In this document: piece by piece, positions 43,224-52,095 of the stretch
How positions within the stretch are numbered: the stretch's first letter is position 1
Layout of the letters: each line of letters starts with the position of its first letter
Assembly (NCBI GenBank): GCA_965242805.1
Contig: CBDETD010000002.1
Coordinates: 4,836,001 to 4,900,000 of the forward strand
Origin: JANQEU01 sp965242805
GTDB taxonomy: Bacteria; Bacteroidota; Bacteroidia; Cytophagales; Cyclobacteriaceae
DNA: 64,000 nt
Reading direction: 5' to 3'
Position numbers and translations under genes: made by a program
The notes under the pieces: generated by a model
What the model was told of the DNA's origin: nothing
The model's input: the letters and a program-made list of their open reading frames with translations, nothing else
Databases searched by the model: none

Positions 43224-43255
43224 TGCCTATTTGCTTGGATTCAAGGAAATAGGCA
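43224..43255. terminator. Nested hairpin between convergent genes
   Basis: Arms TGCCTATTT (43224-43232) and AAATAGGCA (43247-43255) with an inner stem CTTG (43234-43237) / CAAG (43242-43245). Read on the minus strand the region beyond is AT-rich (AAACCTTTATTAATTC). It separates the DHFR-like gene from the convergent monooxygenase. Confidence 0.6.
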
Positions 43256-43291
43256 AGCCAAATTATACAATTAATAGGACCAAATTCGAGG

Positions 43292-43669
43292 TCAGTTTCG
43301 GGAAAAACCTGATATGTGGTTACTGAATTCAGCACCCATGTTCATCCCAATAGCAGCTTGTTTCAATTCCTCGGGTACGTCACCACAGAAGAAGAAGGGG
43401 CCTGGAGTTGCGATTTCTACCAGTTTAGGGAAATGATTAGCAGCAGTTCCACCCAGATGAGCTCCAAGCGCAAGCCCATCTTCAAACAAATCATGAACGA
43501 CCAAAGCATTTTGCTCCTCATCGAAATAATATTGCATCATTAGAGTTCCGGGTTCATTTTTTTCCATTTCTTCGAAAACACTGTCATATATAGCTTTTAG
43601 CTCGTCAAATTTTCCGGGTTTAGCTGTCCATTTGTAGAATACTGTGATCTGTTGATTTTTCATTGTCAT
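43292..43669 (-). CDS. Antibiotic biosynthesis monooxygenase (ABM)-fold protein
   Basis: A 125-residue protein whose pattern ITVFYKWTAKPGKFDELKAIYDSVFEEMEKNEPGTLMMQYYFDEE is split across an ABM/dimeric ferredoxin-like fold. ABM proteins are cofactor-free monooxygenases or heme-degrading enzymes. The later part (HDLFEDGLALGAHLGG, IATPGPFFFCGDVPEE) is consistent. The start could be ATG 43669 or 43663. It is divergent from the GlxA-type regulator, which may control it. Confidence 0.82.
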   Translation of the reverse strand: MTMKNQQITVFYKWTAKPGKFDELKAIYDSVFEEMEKNEPGTLMMQYYFDEEQNALVVHDLFEDGLALGAHLGGTAANHFPKLVEIATPGPFFFCGDVPEELKQAAIGMNMGAEFSNHISGFSRN

Positions 43670-43720
43670 GTGCTTTAAAATTCGTTTCTTACAAATGTAT
43701 GTCTTATAAACACCCTGAAG

Positions 43721-43749
43721 GGGGGTATTTTACGACAACATAAGGGGTT
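43721..43749 (+). promoter_or_regulatory. Third GGGGGTA / AGGGGTT element, upstream of the GlxA-type regulator
   Basis: GGGGGTA (43721-43727), 15 bases, AGGGGTT (43743-43749), followed by GATT. Compare the elements at 22685-22714 and, on the other strand, 22126-22155. It lies in the divergent region between the monooxygenase and the GlxA-type regulator, 36 bases before the latter's ATG. Confidence 0.45.
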
Positions 43750-43778
43750 GATTCAGACAAAATTGATTTCTAGATTTG
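43748..43778 (+). promoter_or_regulatory. Predicted promoter of the GlxA-type regulator
   Basis: A TTG core (43748-43750) of the -33 element, about 20 bases, then a perfect -7 TAGATTTG (43771-43778). Start of transcription would fall within a few bases of the ATG at 43786, again suggesting an almost leaderless message. Confidence 0.5.
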
Positions 43779-43785
43779 TACTAAT

Positions 43786-44778
43786 ATGAAACATGTCAGC
43801 ATTCTGGTACCTAAGGGAGTTGTGATCGTCGACACCATCATAGGGTCCCTTAATCTTTTTCAAATGGCCAATAGCTATCACCGAAAAGCTGGATTGTCTC
43901 CTGAGGACTTAATTGCCATAGACCTTGTTGGGTTATCCAATGAATCATTGACCTATAATAAGTTCTTTAGTGTGAAGCCCACCAGGACAATAAACGAAAT
44001 TGAAAGAACGGACTTAATTATTGTCCCTGGCATTACAGGTGATATTGAAAAACAAATAGAGTTAAATCATTCATTTGTGGATTGGATAAAAATGCAGCGA
44101 ATTCAGAACAATGTAGAAATAGCAAGTCTTTGCAGGGGTGCATTTCTTCTAGCTGAAACGGGATTATTGCATGGAAAATCCTGCGCGACCCATTGGTTGA
44201 CTCACGATAAATTCAGGGAGATGTACCCGAAAGTCAATTTATTACCCGATAAGATAATCAGTGAAGACAATGGAATTTACTCAAGTGGAGGTGCATATTC
44301 CTTTCTTAATCTTTTACTTCACCTGATCGAGAAGTTTTATGGAAGAGAAACGTCCATATGGTGTTCCAAAGTTTCGGAAATTGAGTTTGACAGGATAGAC
44401 CAGAACCAATTTGTGATATTTAATGGACAGAAAGAACATTCCGATCTGGAAGTTGTCAAAATTCAGGATTTCATTGAGAAATATTACTCAGAGAAACTCA
44501 GTGTGGAAGGACTTGCTGAAAAAGTGGCGATCAGCAGCAGGAACTTTGTAAGGAGGTTTAAGAAAGCAACGAATAATACTCCTATTGAATACATCCAAAG
44601 GGTGAGGATTGAAGCAGCAAAAAAGAAATTGGAATCGTCAACACTTAATGTTCACCAGGTGATGTACGCCTCAGGTTATAATGACGACAAAACTTTCCGG
44701 AACTTATTCAAAAGATTCACCGGACTGACACCTTTGGAATACAGAAATAAGTATAATCGGGAAATGGCCTTTAGTTGA
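43786..44778 (+). CDS. GlxA-family AraC regulator with DJ-1/PfpI-like domain
   Basis: A 330-residue cytosolic regulator. An N-terminal class-I glutamine-amidotransferase-like domain (about 1-190) has the nucleophile-elbow-like IASLCRGAFLLAETGLL and the HWLTHD segment. The C-terminal AraC DNA-binding domain (about 225-325) has VEGLAEKVAISSRNFVRRFKK and GYNDDKTFRNLFKRF followed by GLTPLEYR. GlxA regulators sense small molecules through the PfpI-like pocket. It is divergent from the ABM monooxygenase and ten bases upstream of an unknown gene. Confidence 0.93.
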   Translation: MKHVSILVPKGVVIVDTIIGSLNLFQMANSYHRKAGLSPEDLIAIDLVGLSNESLTYNKFFSVKPTRTINEIERTDLIIVPGITGDIEKQIELNHSFVDWIKMQRIQNNVEIASLCRGAFLLAETGLLHGKSCATHWLTHDKFREMYPKVNLLPDKIISEDNGIYSSGGAYSFLNLLLHLIEKFYGRETSIWCSKVSEIEFDRIDQNQFVIFNGQKEHSDLEVVKIQDFIEKYYSEKLSVEGLAEKVAISSRNFVRRFKKATNNTPIEYIQRVRIEAAKKKLESSTLNVHQVMYASGYNDDKTFRNLFKRFTGLTPLEYRNKYNREMAFS

Positions 44779-44788
44779 CAAGTAGTAA

Positions 44789-45532
44789 ATGAAATTCGAA
44801 GTCCTCAATGTGCTTGACAGAATAAGGAAGCTTTATGATCTACCAAGGACTAAAGAAAGGTTCGATAAATACCTCTTTATGCTTCAGGGTGAATCCAAGG
44901 ATGAATTGGTACTGCCAATTGCAGGATTCAATCCTATGGGTAAGGAGTTGGCCGTAATAAAATTGGATGAATTGATCAACCTGAAAGCTGAGGAGATCGC
45001 TGAAAATACGATTTCAAAAATCAGTGATATTTTGGTTGAAGCACGTGATAATCAATCCATTCAAGTGGTCTTGAATTTAGTCGATAATGTAGAGGGGTCA
45101 TGGTCCAATTTCTATACCACGGATTACTCTAGCAAGTTTGAAATCACGTCATTGGTAAAGAGGGGATTTTGCACACCCTATTTTTGGACAAGTGAGGACT
45201 TTGATCAGGAAAAGATAATAAATCGGGTCACTGAATATGTTTTTCGAACCATATACTGTATCGATAAGGGTACTCCAAAAACATTGAGCGATCTCTTCGA
45301 ACAAGAAGTTTTCGTCTGTCAAAACTCTTTACCAGATCCAGAGTCTTTGGAGGATTTCGAATTCAATTCAACAGGGTCATTCCTTTCTGAAAACTCAACG
45401 TCCGAGGATTACAATTTGAAATTCAATTTCTTCTACGGAGACGATGCTTCCAGATCTTTGGGGTATCCAACTTTTGGGTGTAGGGAAAATGAGGGATTTG
45501 ATTATGCAAGATTTATCTCAAAAGGAAAATGA
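44789..45532 (+). CDS. Hypothetical protein in a probable operon with the GlxA-type regulator
   Basis: A 247-residue soluble protein that I do not recognise. No signal peptide or membrane helix. It has a helical N terminus (LDRIRKLYDLPRTKERFDKYLFML), a hydrophobic core strand (VLPIAGFNPMGKELAVIKLDELINL) and an acidic, Ser-rich C terminus. It begins ten bases after the GlxA-type gene, so it is likely co-expressed. It may be the functional target of that regulator. Confidence 0.75.
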   Translation: MKFEVLNVLDRIRKLYDLPRTKERFDKYLFMLQGESKDELVLPIAGFNPMGKELAVIKLDELINLKAEEIAENTISKISDILVEARDNQSIQVVLNLVDNVEGSWSNFYTTDYSSKFEITSLVKRGFCTPYFWTSEDFDQEKIINRVTEYVFRTIYCIDKGTPKTLSDLFEQEVFVCQNSLPDPESLEDFEFNSTGSFLSENSTSEDYNLKFNFFYGDDASRSLGYPTFGCRENEGFDYARFISKGK

Positions 45533-45638
45533 GAATACTTCCATATCACAAGTCAGATGCTCATTCTTGAGTGATTGTGATATCTAGGGACATTAACTTC
45601 ATTTGTTATCCCACTGATATTTCAGATTCATTATTTTT

Positions 45639-45653
45639 ATTGAAGCCTTCAAT
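45639..45653. promoter_or_regulatory. 15-base palindrome upstream of the secreted GH3
   Basis: ATTGAAG, centre C, CTTCAAT; perfect seven-base arms ending nine bases before the ATG at 45662. Could be an operator or a start-site hairpin. It does not resemble the TTTGTG palindromes at 40609-40666. Confidence 0.4.
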
Positions 45654-45661
45654 TATCGATT

Positions 45662-47845
45662 ATGAACACCCAAAATATCATTTGTTCCTTGATTATCATC
45701 TTGATCTTCATCTCTAATACAAGTGCTCAGATCTATCTGGACACAAATGCTTCAATTGATGATCGTGTGGAGGATCTGATCAGTCAACTTACTTTGGAGG
45801 AAAAGGCTGCTCAAATGCTAATGAATACACCTGCAATCCCAAGGTTGGATATTCCTCCTTATGATTATTGGAATGAAGCTCTGCATGGAGTGGGTCGCGG
45901 AGGTAAGGCAACAATCTTCCCGCAGGCTATCGGATTGGCGGCTACGTTTGATGACGATCTGGTTTACAGGATTGCCAATGCGATATCAGATGAAGCAAGA
46001 GCCAAGTACAATGCGGCTCAGAAGGCAGGTAACTATAATCGCTACAGTGGTTTGACCTTTTGGACACCTAACATTAACATTTTTCGTGATCCAAGGTGGG
46101 GACGAGGGCAGGAAACATATGGTGAGGATCCTTATTTGACCAGTCTGATGGGTGTGGCCTTTGTGAAAGGACTTCAAGGAGATCATCCAAAATATTTGAA
46201 AACGGCGGCGTGTGCCAAACACTATGCTGTCCACAGCGGTCCCGAAAAACTCAGGCATGAATTTAATGCTATCGCCAGTTTGAAGGACATGAATGAAACA
46301 TACTTACCAGCTTTCAAAGCGCTGGTTGACGAGGGAGTGGAATCAGTGATGTGTGCTTATAATCGCACCAATGATGAACCTTGTTGTGCCAGCAATTACC
46401 TTTTATCTGAGGTTCTTTTAGATGAATGGGGATTCGATGGTCATATACTTAGTGATTGCTGGGCACTTGTTGACCTTTACTCTGAAAATGGTCACGGAAC
46501 CGTTCAAGATGCAGCGGAAGCAGCGGCCCTTGCTGTAAATAGTGGTGTGAGCCTCAATTGTGGAAGTTCTTTCAATGAGTTGGTCACTGCAGTAGAAAGA
46601 GGATTACTATCAGAGTCTGTTTTAGATGACCAACTGGCAAGGTTGCTTAAAACCCGCTTTAAATTGGGAATGTTTGATCCGGTCAGCGACAATCCGTTTA
46701 ACAGCATTCCCTTTAATGTCGTTGACAGCAAGGAGCATCGTGATTTGGCCTATGAAGCGGCTTTGAAATCGGCGGTCCTTCTCAAAAACAATGGAATTCT
46801 TCCATTAGAAAGGGACCTCAATCGCTACTATGTAGTCGGACCTAATGCGGCTTCCATTGATGCGATGCTGGGTAACTATTTTGGGGTCAATCCAAACATT
46901 GTTACGTTTTTAGAAGGTATCACGGATAGGGTATCAGATGGCAGTCAGGTTCAATACAGTCCCGGAACTACACTAGACCGGCCCAATGTCAATCCGGTAG
47001 ACTGGTCGTCCGGAGGTGCTGCTGAAGCTGACGTTACGATAGTTGTAATGGGTTTAACCCGTCACATTGAGGGGGAGGAAGGGGAATCCATATCATCTCC
47101 CTATTTCGGGGATCGTTTGGACTACAACATCCCCCAAAATCAGTTGAATTATCTAAATAAGATAAAAGGCGATCATGATAAACCGGTGATTGTAGTGATA
47201 ACAGGTGGTTGTCCTATGAACCTTGCAGAGGTGCATGAAATGGCAGATGCGGTATTGTTTGCATGGTATCCCGGTGAAGAGGGGGGAAATGCTGTTGCGG
47301 ATATTTTATTCGGCACAACTTCCCCATCAGGACGGTTACCAATAACATTTCCTAAGTCATTGGATCAGCTACCTGATTATGAAGATTATTCAATGATTGG
47401 GCGTACTTATCGATACATGGACCAGGAACCGATGTATCCCTTCGGATTTGGATTGAGTTATTCTACATTTTCTTATGCAGATGCACGATGCTCCAGTACG
47501 GAAATTGAGCGTGATGAAGTAACAGAGATAAGTTTTACCCTTACCAATGTTGGTAAAGTGGAAGCCGAAGAGGTAGTTCAAATGTACATTACCGATGATG
47601 AGGCATCATTTCAGGTACCATTATTTTCATTGAAAAGTGTTAGACGAGTGCTACTTCAACCGAATGAATCCAAAGAGATATCATTCACCATTACTCCCGA
47701 TATGTTATCAGGAATAGATGATAATGGGAAGTCCATTACGGAGAAGGGTTCATTTACTATATCCATTGGGGGCAGTCTCCCCACTGAAAGGTCAAGGAAT
47801 TTGGGGACAAGTGAAGGGATAAGACTCCAAATCCAACTTCGGTAG
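45662..47845 (+). CDS. Secreted GH3 beta-xylosidase/glucosidase
   Basis: A 727-residue glycoside hydrolase family 3 protein with a signal peptide (about 1-22, ending NTSAQ). The segment DYWNEALHGVGR and nucleophile region LSDCWAL (D265) match the xylosidase-type branch of GH3 (plant and bacterial beta-xylosidases), as does the loop GPEKLRHEFNA. The C-terminal sandwich has GEEGGNAVADILFG and the FN3-like end begins EPMYPFGFGLSYS. It acts in the periplasm or outside on beta-xylo- or glucosides. It is clearly separate from the GH3 at 38184 (different anchor, branch and strand). A short palindrome at 45639-45653 precedes it. Confidence 0.93.
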   Translation: MNTQNIICSLIIILIFISNTSAQIYLDTNASIDDRVEDLISQLTLEEKAAQMLMNTPAIPRLDIPPYDYWNEALHGVGRGGKATIFPQAIGLAATFDDDLVYRIANAISDEARAKYNAAQKAGNYNRYSGLTFWTPNINIFRDPRWGRGQETYGEDPYLTSLMGVAFVKGLQGDHPKYLKTAACAKHYAVHSGPEKLRHEFNAIASLKDMNETYLPAFKALVDEGVESVMCAYNRTNDEPCCASNYLLSEVLLDEWGFDGHILSDCWALVDLYSENGHGTVQDAAEAAALAVNSGVSLNCGSSFNELVTAVERGLLSESVLDDQLARLLKTRFKLGMFDPVSDNPFNSIPFNVVDSKEHRDLAYEAALKSAVLLKNNGILPLERDLNRYYVVGPNAASIDAMLGNYFGVNPNIVTFLEGITDRVSDGSQVQYSPGTTLDRPNVNPVDWSSGGAAEADVTIVVMGLTRHIEGEEGESISSPYFGDRLDYNIPQNQLNYLNKIKGDHDKPVIVVITGGCPMNLAEVHEMADAVLFAWYPGEEGGNAVADILFGTTSPSGRLPITFPKSLDQLPDYEDYSMIGRTYRYMDQEPMYPFGFGLSYSTFSYADARCSSTEIERDEVTEISFTLTNVGKVEAEEVVQMYITDDEASFQVPLFSLKSVRRVLLQPNESKEISFTITPDMLSGIDDNGKSITEKGSFTISIGGSLPTERSRNLGTSEGIRLQIQLR

Positions 47846-47858
47846 ATCCTGTCCGTTC

Positions 47859-48380
47859 ATGAATCTTCAGCCAACTCTTCAGAACGATCTTATCATTTTA
47901 AGGCCTCTGTTAGAAAGTGATTTTGGGTCTCTACATGAGATAGCCCGGGACCGACGTATTTGGGAGCAACATCCTGTTTTCGACAGATACAAGCTAGAAG
48001 TATTCTCTGATTTTTTCGCAGAATCTCTGAAATCGGGTGGATGCCTGGTGGCAATCGACAGGTCGACCAATAAAATGATCGGTAGCTCCCGGTATCAACA
48101 AATCCCGAAAGTAAATAATGGAATTGAAATTGGATGGTCGTTTCTGTCAAGGAGCCATTGGGGAGGTTTGTACAATGGCGCAATGAAAAAATTAATGATT
48201 GATCATGCTTTTCAGGAATTGGATTTTATCATATTCCATATAGGTAAAACCAACATACGCTCTCAAAAAGCGGTCGAGAAAATAGGTGGAATAAAAATAA
48301 CAGACCCTAAACTGGGTCACTTGTTGAAAGAACCTGATATGAATTTTACATATCGCATCAAAAAAAATATGTTCCCCTGA
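47859..48380 (+). CDS. GNAT-family N-acetyltransferase (RimJ/RimL-like)
   Basis: A 173-residue acetyltransferase. LRPLLESDFGSLHEIARDRRIWEQHP at the N terminus, IGSSRYQQIPKVNNGIEIGWSFLSRSHWG, and NIRSQKAVEKIGG near the C terminus are the standard motifs of GNAT proteins that acetylate small molecules or protein N termini. It begins 13 bases after the GH3 stop, so it may be read from the same transcript. Confidence 0.88.
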   Translation: MNLQPTLQNDLIILRPLLESDFGSLHEIARDRRIWEQHPVFDRYKLEVFSDFFAESLKSGGCLVAIDRSTNKMIGSSRYQQIPKVNNGIEIGWSFLSRSHWGGLYNGAMKKLMIDHAFQELDFIIFHIGKTNIRSQKAVEKIGGIKITDPKLGHLLKEPDMNFTYRIKKNMFP

Positions 48381-48650
48381 ACACTAAATTAAGAGCGAAT
48401 AGATTGATTAAATGGCGATGTGAAAGTCTAGCTGATAGCTAAATATAAAATTCAACCAATATACATCCATCATAACCCTTGGCTTACGAAGTTCTTCAAT
48501 CCTAATTTTACAATTACCGTAGCGACAATTTTATTACGTTATTTGGAATAGTGAGGATTAACCTCTATCTTGATATAATTAGCATATAACTAAATTAAGT
48601 TTATGTAATGTTATAGTTTTTTATCCTTAACCAGTTAAAGTAGATTACTC

Positions 48651-50516
48651 ATGAAACAATTCTATCTAAGGCGGTGGGCCTTATCCACTATTCTTTTGTC
48701 CAATTTTTTAGTTTTTAACGTCTCCGGTCAACGTTCAATTTCACTGGAGAAAATTTCAACTTATAATACCGGATTTTTTGATGAGAGCGCAACTGAGATC
48801 GTTGCTCATGATTCAAAAACCCAACGTTTGTTTGTAACCAATGGAGCCACAGACGAAATTGATATTCTGGATATTTCTGATCCTGATTTAATAACGTTGG
48901 TTGGGTCCATAGACCTTTCACCATATGGAAAATCTTCGAACAGTGTGGCTTTCAGCAGAGGTGTTTTGGCGGTAGCCATCGAAAACAATGACAAACAGGC
49001 TGATGGAAAAGCAGTATTCTTTGATCGCAATGGTAATTTTCTAAATCAGGTTACTGCGGGCGCATTGCCAGATAATGTTGTCTTTTCTCCTAATGGAAGG
49101 TACGTTTTGTTGGCTAATGAAGGGGAACCAAATGATGATTACACCATCGATCCTGAAGGATCTGTAACTGTTATTGATTTGAAGAAAGGTGTTGAAAGCA
49201 TTACTCAGGATGACGTTAAACAGCTCAATTTCTCAGAGTTCAATAATTCGATACTTGATGAAAGCCTGAGAGTGAACGCAAATCCCGGTAATTCCACTGT
49301 TTCTCAGGATTTGGAACCTGAATACATTGCAGTTTCACGTAATTCAAGGACAGCCTGGGTTGCCTTGCAAGAAAACAATGGCCTGGCAAAGATTGATGTT
49401 AGGAGAGGTAAGATTAAAGATCTTATAGGGCTCGGATTTAAAGATCACCTCGTAGGATCCAATGCTTTGGACGCCAGTGATAAGAGTGCAGGCATCGATA
49501 TAAGAAATTGGCCAGTGCTGGGAATGTACCAACCTGATGCGATAGCTAGTTACAGAAGATGGGGCAGGGATTATGTCCTAACAGCGAATGAAGGAGACAG
49601 CAGGGATTATTCCGGATATAGTGAAGAAACTCGTGTTGAAGACCTGATATTAGATCCGAATGTGTTTCCTAATGCGGCAATACTTCAGGATCCGGAAGCT
49701 ATAGGGAGGATGAAAACAACAACAGAGACGGGCGATGCGGATGGGGATGGATTATTTGAAGAAATATATGTTTATGGTGCACGGTCGTTTTCTATAAGGA
49801 CTTCTTCAGGTGATTTGGTTTTTGATAGTGGTGATGATTTTGAAAGGATAACCGCAGAGGAATTGCCTGACGATTTTAATTCCACTAATGATGAGAACGG
49901 ATCGTTCAAGAACCGAAGTGATGACAAAGGCCCGGAACCTGAAGCGCTGGAAATTGCCAGATTAAGGGGAAGGTACTATGCCTTCATTGGATTGGAACGT
50001 GTTGGTGGAATCATGGTTTACGATATCTCCAACCCATATTCTCCAAGGTTTATTCAATACATCAATAATCGAAATTTTTCAGTACCTGCAACCACAGTTG
50101 AAGCAGGAGATCTGGGGCCGGAAGATATTTTATTTATCAAAAGGCGAAACAGCCCTATCAACTCCCCAATTATAGCTGTTGCGAATGAAGTTAGCGGTAC
50201 GCTGACGTTATTCAAGATTGACTTCACTGATGGTATTAATGATGGATCAGGAAGGGTCGAACCAGTATTCGTACCAGAAGAAAACCTCATTGCAGATAAA
50301 CTGGAAGATCGTCCTGGTTTGCTTTTATATCCAAATCCGGTAACAGATAATATCCTGTACCTGAATTCTGAAATGGATGTAACGATCTTCAATGTACGGG
50401 GAGCGAAAGTACTGTCGGCAGAAAACACTGATCGAATAGATATTTCTTCCTTAAAAAAGGGATTGTACATCCTTAGGAATGGATGGGGTGAGTCAGCAAA
50501 ATTTTTGAAAAAATAG
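48651..50516 (+). CDS. Choice-of-anchor I family protein with T9SS sorting domain
   Basis: A 621-residue secreted protein. It has a signal peptide (about 1-26) and a propeller-like choice-of-anchor-I / phytase-esterase-like domain (about 30-540, with ILDISDPDL, FSPNGRYVLLANEGEP, LTANEGDSRDYSGYSEETRVEDL, FKNRSDDKGPEPEALEI). A C-terminal type IX sorting domain (about 553-621: LLLYPNPVTDN ... SSLKKGLYIL) completes it. Outer-surface delivery by T9SS is therefore expected. Related proteins are often called alkaline-phosphatase-like, but I see no metal site. It heads a run with a porin, a mini binding protein and a chemoreceptor, 29 bases before the porin. Confidence 0.88.
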   Translation: MKQFYLRRWALSTILLSNFLVFNVSGQRSISLEKISTYNTGFFDESATEIVAHDSKTQRLFVTNGATDEIDILDISDPDLITLVGSIDLSPYGKSSNSVAFSRGVLAVAIENNDKQADGKAVFFDRNGNFLNQVTAGALPDNVVFSPNGRYVLLANEGEPNDDYTIDPEGSVTVIDLKKGVESITQDDVKQLNFSEFNNSILDESLRVNANPGNSTVSQDLEPEYIAVSRNSRTAWVALQENNGLAKIDVRRGKIKDLIGLGFKDHLVGSNALDASDKSAGIDIRNWPVLGMYQPDAIASYRRWGRDYVLTANEGDSRDYSGYSEETRVEDLILDPNVFPNAAILQDPEAIGRMKTTTETGDADGDGLFEEIYVYGARSFSIRTSSGDLVFDSGDDFERITAEELPDDFNSTNDENGSFKNRSDDKGPEPEALEIARLRGRYYAFIGLERVGGIMVYDISNPYSPRFIQYINNRNFSVPATTVEAGDLGPEDILFIKRRNSPINSPIIAVANEVSGTLTLFKIDFTDGINDGSGRVEPVFVPEENLIADKLEDRPGLLLYPNPVTDNILYLNSEMDVTIFNVRGAKVLSAENTDRIDISSLKKGLYILRNGWGESAKFLKK

Positions 50517-50545
50517 CCGATTAAATACTTAACAAAGCACAGATC

Positions 50546-51616
50546 ATGAAAATCAATGTATTATGTGCAGCAGGATTGATGGCCCTTGTGGCCATCGATT
50601 CCTACGCGCAACAAGCAAACAGGGTAAGGATCAATGGGTATTCAAGTTTTGAATATGAGTACCTTATATCTGACGAGGGGGAAAGTGATCCCAATGGGTC
50701 TTTTGACGCTGACCTGATCGACCTTGTTTTGAACGTCGACATTAGTTCCAAGTTAAGGTTTTCCACAGACCTTACCTGGGAACATGGTTCGGCTACAGAG
50801 GATGGTCGTGGAAATGTGGCGGTGGAATATGCGTTTCCTGAATACACCGTAAAGAACTGGTTAAAATTCCGTGTTGGGAAAATGTTCGTTCCATTTTCCA
50901 TTTATAACGAGATCCATACTGCAAAACCGGCATTTCTGGCTGTAAAAGAACCTCTTAGTACGAATAAACCTGACAAGTTTGGAGCCGAAGAAAGGTTTTA
51001 TCCTCGATGGGCAACGGGCGTCTCCGTCTTGGGTAACTTCTCTATTCAATCCGTTGATTTCGAATACCATATTCAATTGAGTAATGGAGAACAGGAAAAT
51101 ACTAATCCATTCGAAGAAGATGATAATAAGCAGAAAGCACTGGCATCAAGGGTCCTAATTATGCCTATTCCGGACCTGAAAATAGGATTCTCAACGTATT
51201 CCGATCAAATCTCGGAGCTAGATACATTGGGTGATGACACCGGAGAAAGGACAAAATTGTTCAGCTATAGTGGTCATGCCGAGTACAATAGAGGAAATAT
51301 TGGAGCAGAGCTTGAATATATAGCAGGAAGCACTGAGCACACAGTCGATGGTACATTGGAGAAGAATGCTTTCGAGGCGATGATCTATTATTCAATTAAT
51401 CGATTTACTCCTTATGTGAGGTATGAATATCTCGATCCAAACAAGGACATTGATGATGATGAAGCCAATATGTTAAGTTTTGGTATCAATACTAGGGTGG
51501 ACAGAAATTTCTTTCTGAAAATGCAGTATAACTCAATCACTGCGGGTGATGCCAACGACAGATTCACAGGAATTGATTTTAGTGAGTTTCAGGCGGCAGT
51601 TGTGTTAGGTTTTTGA
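50546..51616 (+). CDS. Outer-membrane porin (phosphate-selective O/P-like)
   Basis: A 356-residue beta-barrel protein with signal peptide (about 1-21). Its N terminus NRVRINGYSSFEYEY, the strand RFSTDLTWEHG, the loop KFRVGKMFVPFSIYNEIHTAKPAF and the terminal AVVLGF (final Phe) match the OprO/OprP-like porin pattern. Substrate inferred from the neighbour, a phosphate-binding-like mini protein, is phosphate or another small anion; this is not proven. The gap to the next gene is only nine bases, strongly suggesting one operon. Confidence 0.85.
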   Translation: MKINVLCAAGLMALVAIDSYAQQANRVRINGYSSFEYEYLISDEGESDPNGSFDADLIDLVLNVDISSKLRFSTDLTWEHGSATEDGRGNVAVEYAFPEYTVKNWLKFRVGKMFVPFSIYNEIHTAKPAFLAVKEPLSTNKPDKFGAEERFYPRWATGVSVLGNFSIQSVDFEYHIQLSNGEQENTNPFEEDDNKQKALASRVLIMPIPDLKIGFSTYSDQISELDTLGDDTGERTKLFSYSGHAEYNRGNIGAELEYIAGSTEHTVDGTLEKNAFEAMIYYSINRFTPYVRYEYLDPNKDIDDDEANMLSFGINTRVDRNFFLKMQYNSITAGDANDRFTGIDFSEFQAAVVLGF

Positions 51617-51637
51617 TCATACATAATGAGAGATAAA

Positions 51638-52066
51638 ATGAAATATTTATATATCAATCTGGTTGTTTTAACCATGATCTTTTCCGGAAATAACTTAATG
51701 GCACAAGATCAATTCGTTGTAATTGCCAACTCGGATGTACCAGTAGAATCGATCAACAAAAGTACGATTAAAAGGATCTACAATGGATTCACCACGCAAT
51801 GGTCGGATGGAACAAAAATCAAACCTTGTTACATGCAAATCCCCAACAATGATTTTTGGAAATATATTGGAACAACAGAGGATAACTTCCAAAGGTTTTG
51901 GACAAAACGTGTTTTTTCAGGAAACGGAGTATCACCCATTGAGCATAAGAATAGTACTGATGCCATCAAGTATGTTAATGATATATCCGGAGCCATTGGT
52001 ATTATCGACAAGGCCGATCAAGATAATATCGGGAATAACTGTAAAATAGTTGATCTTTCTAATTAA
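51638..52066 (+). CDS. Small periplasmic phosphate-binding-like (PstS-related) protein
   Basis: A 142-residue exported protein from ATG 51638; the frame continues to ATG 51626. It has a signal peptide and one truncated periplasmic-binding domain: VVIANSDVPVESINKSTIKRIYNGFTTQW at the N terminus is the PstS-like edge of the ligand pocket (the usual ifl-G-x2-x-W-pattern), then NFQRFWTKRVFSG and GAIGIIDKADQD. Full PstS has about 320 residues, so this is roughly half. Such mini binding proteins sit beside porins and chemoreceptors in marine proteobacteria, from memory. It probably supplies ligand to the downstream chemoreceptor. Confidence 0.8.
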   Translation: MKYLYINLVVLTMIFSGNNLMAQDQFVVIANSDVPVESINKSTIKRIYNGFTTQWSDGTKIKPCYMQIPNNDFWKYIGTTEDNFQRFWTKRVFSGNGVSPIEHKNSTDAIKYVNDISGAIGIIDKADQDNIGNNCKIVDLSN

Positions 52067-52095
52067 GAGAGAAGTGAAATTCAAAATTCGCGACG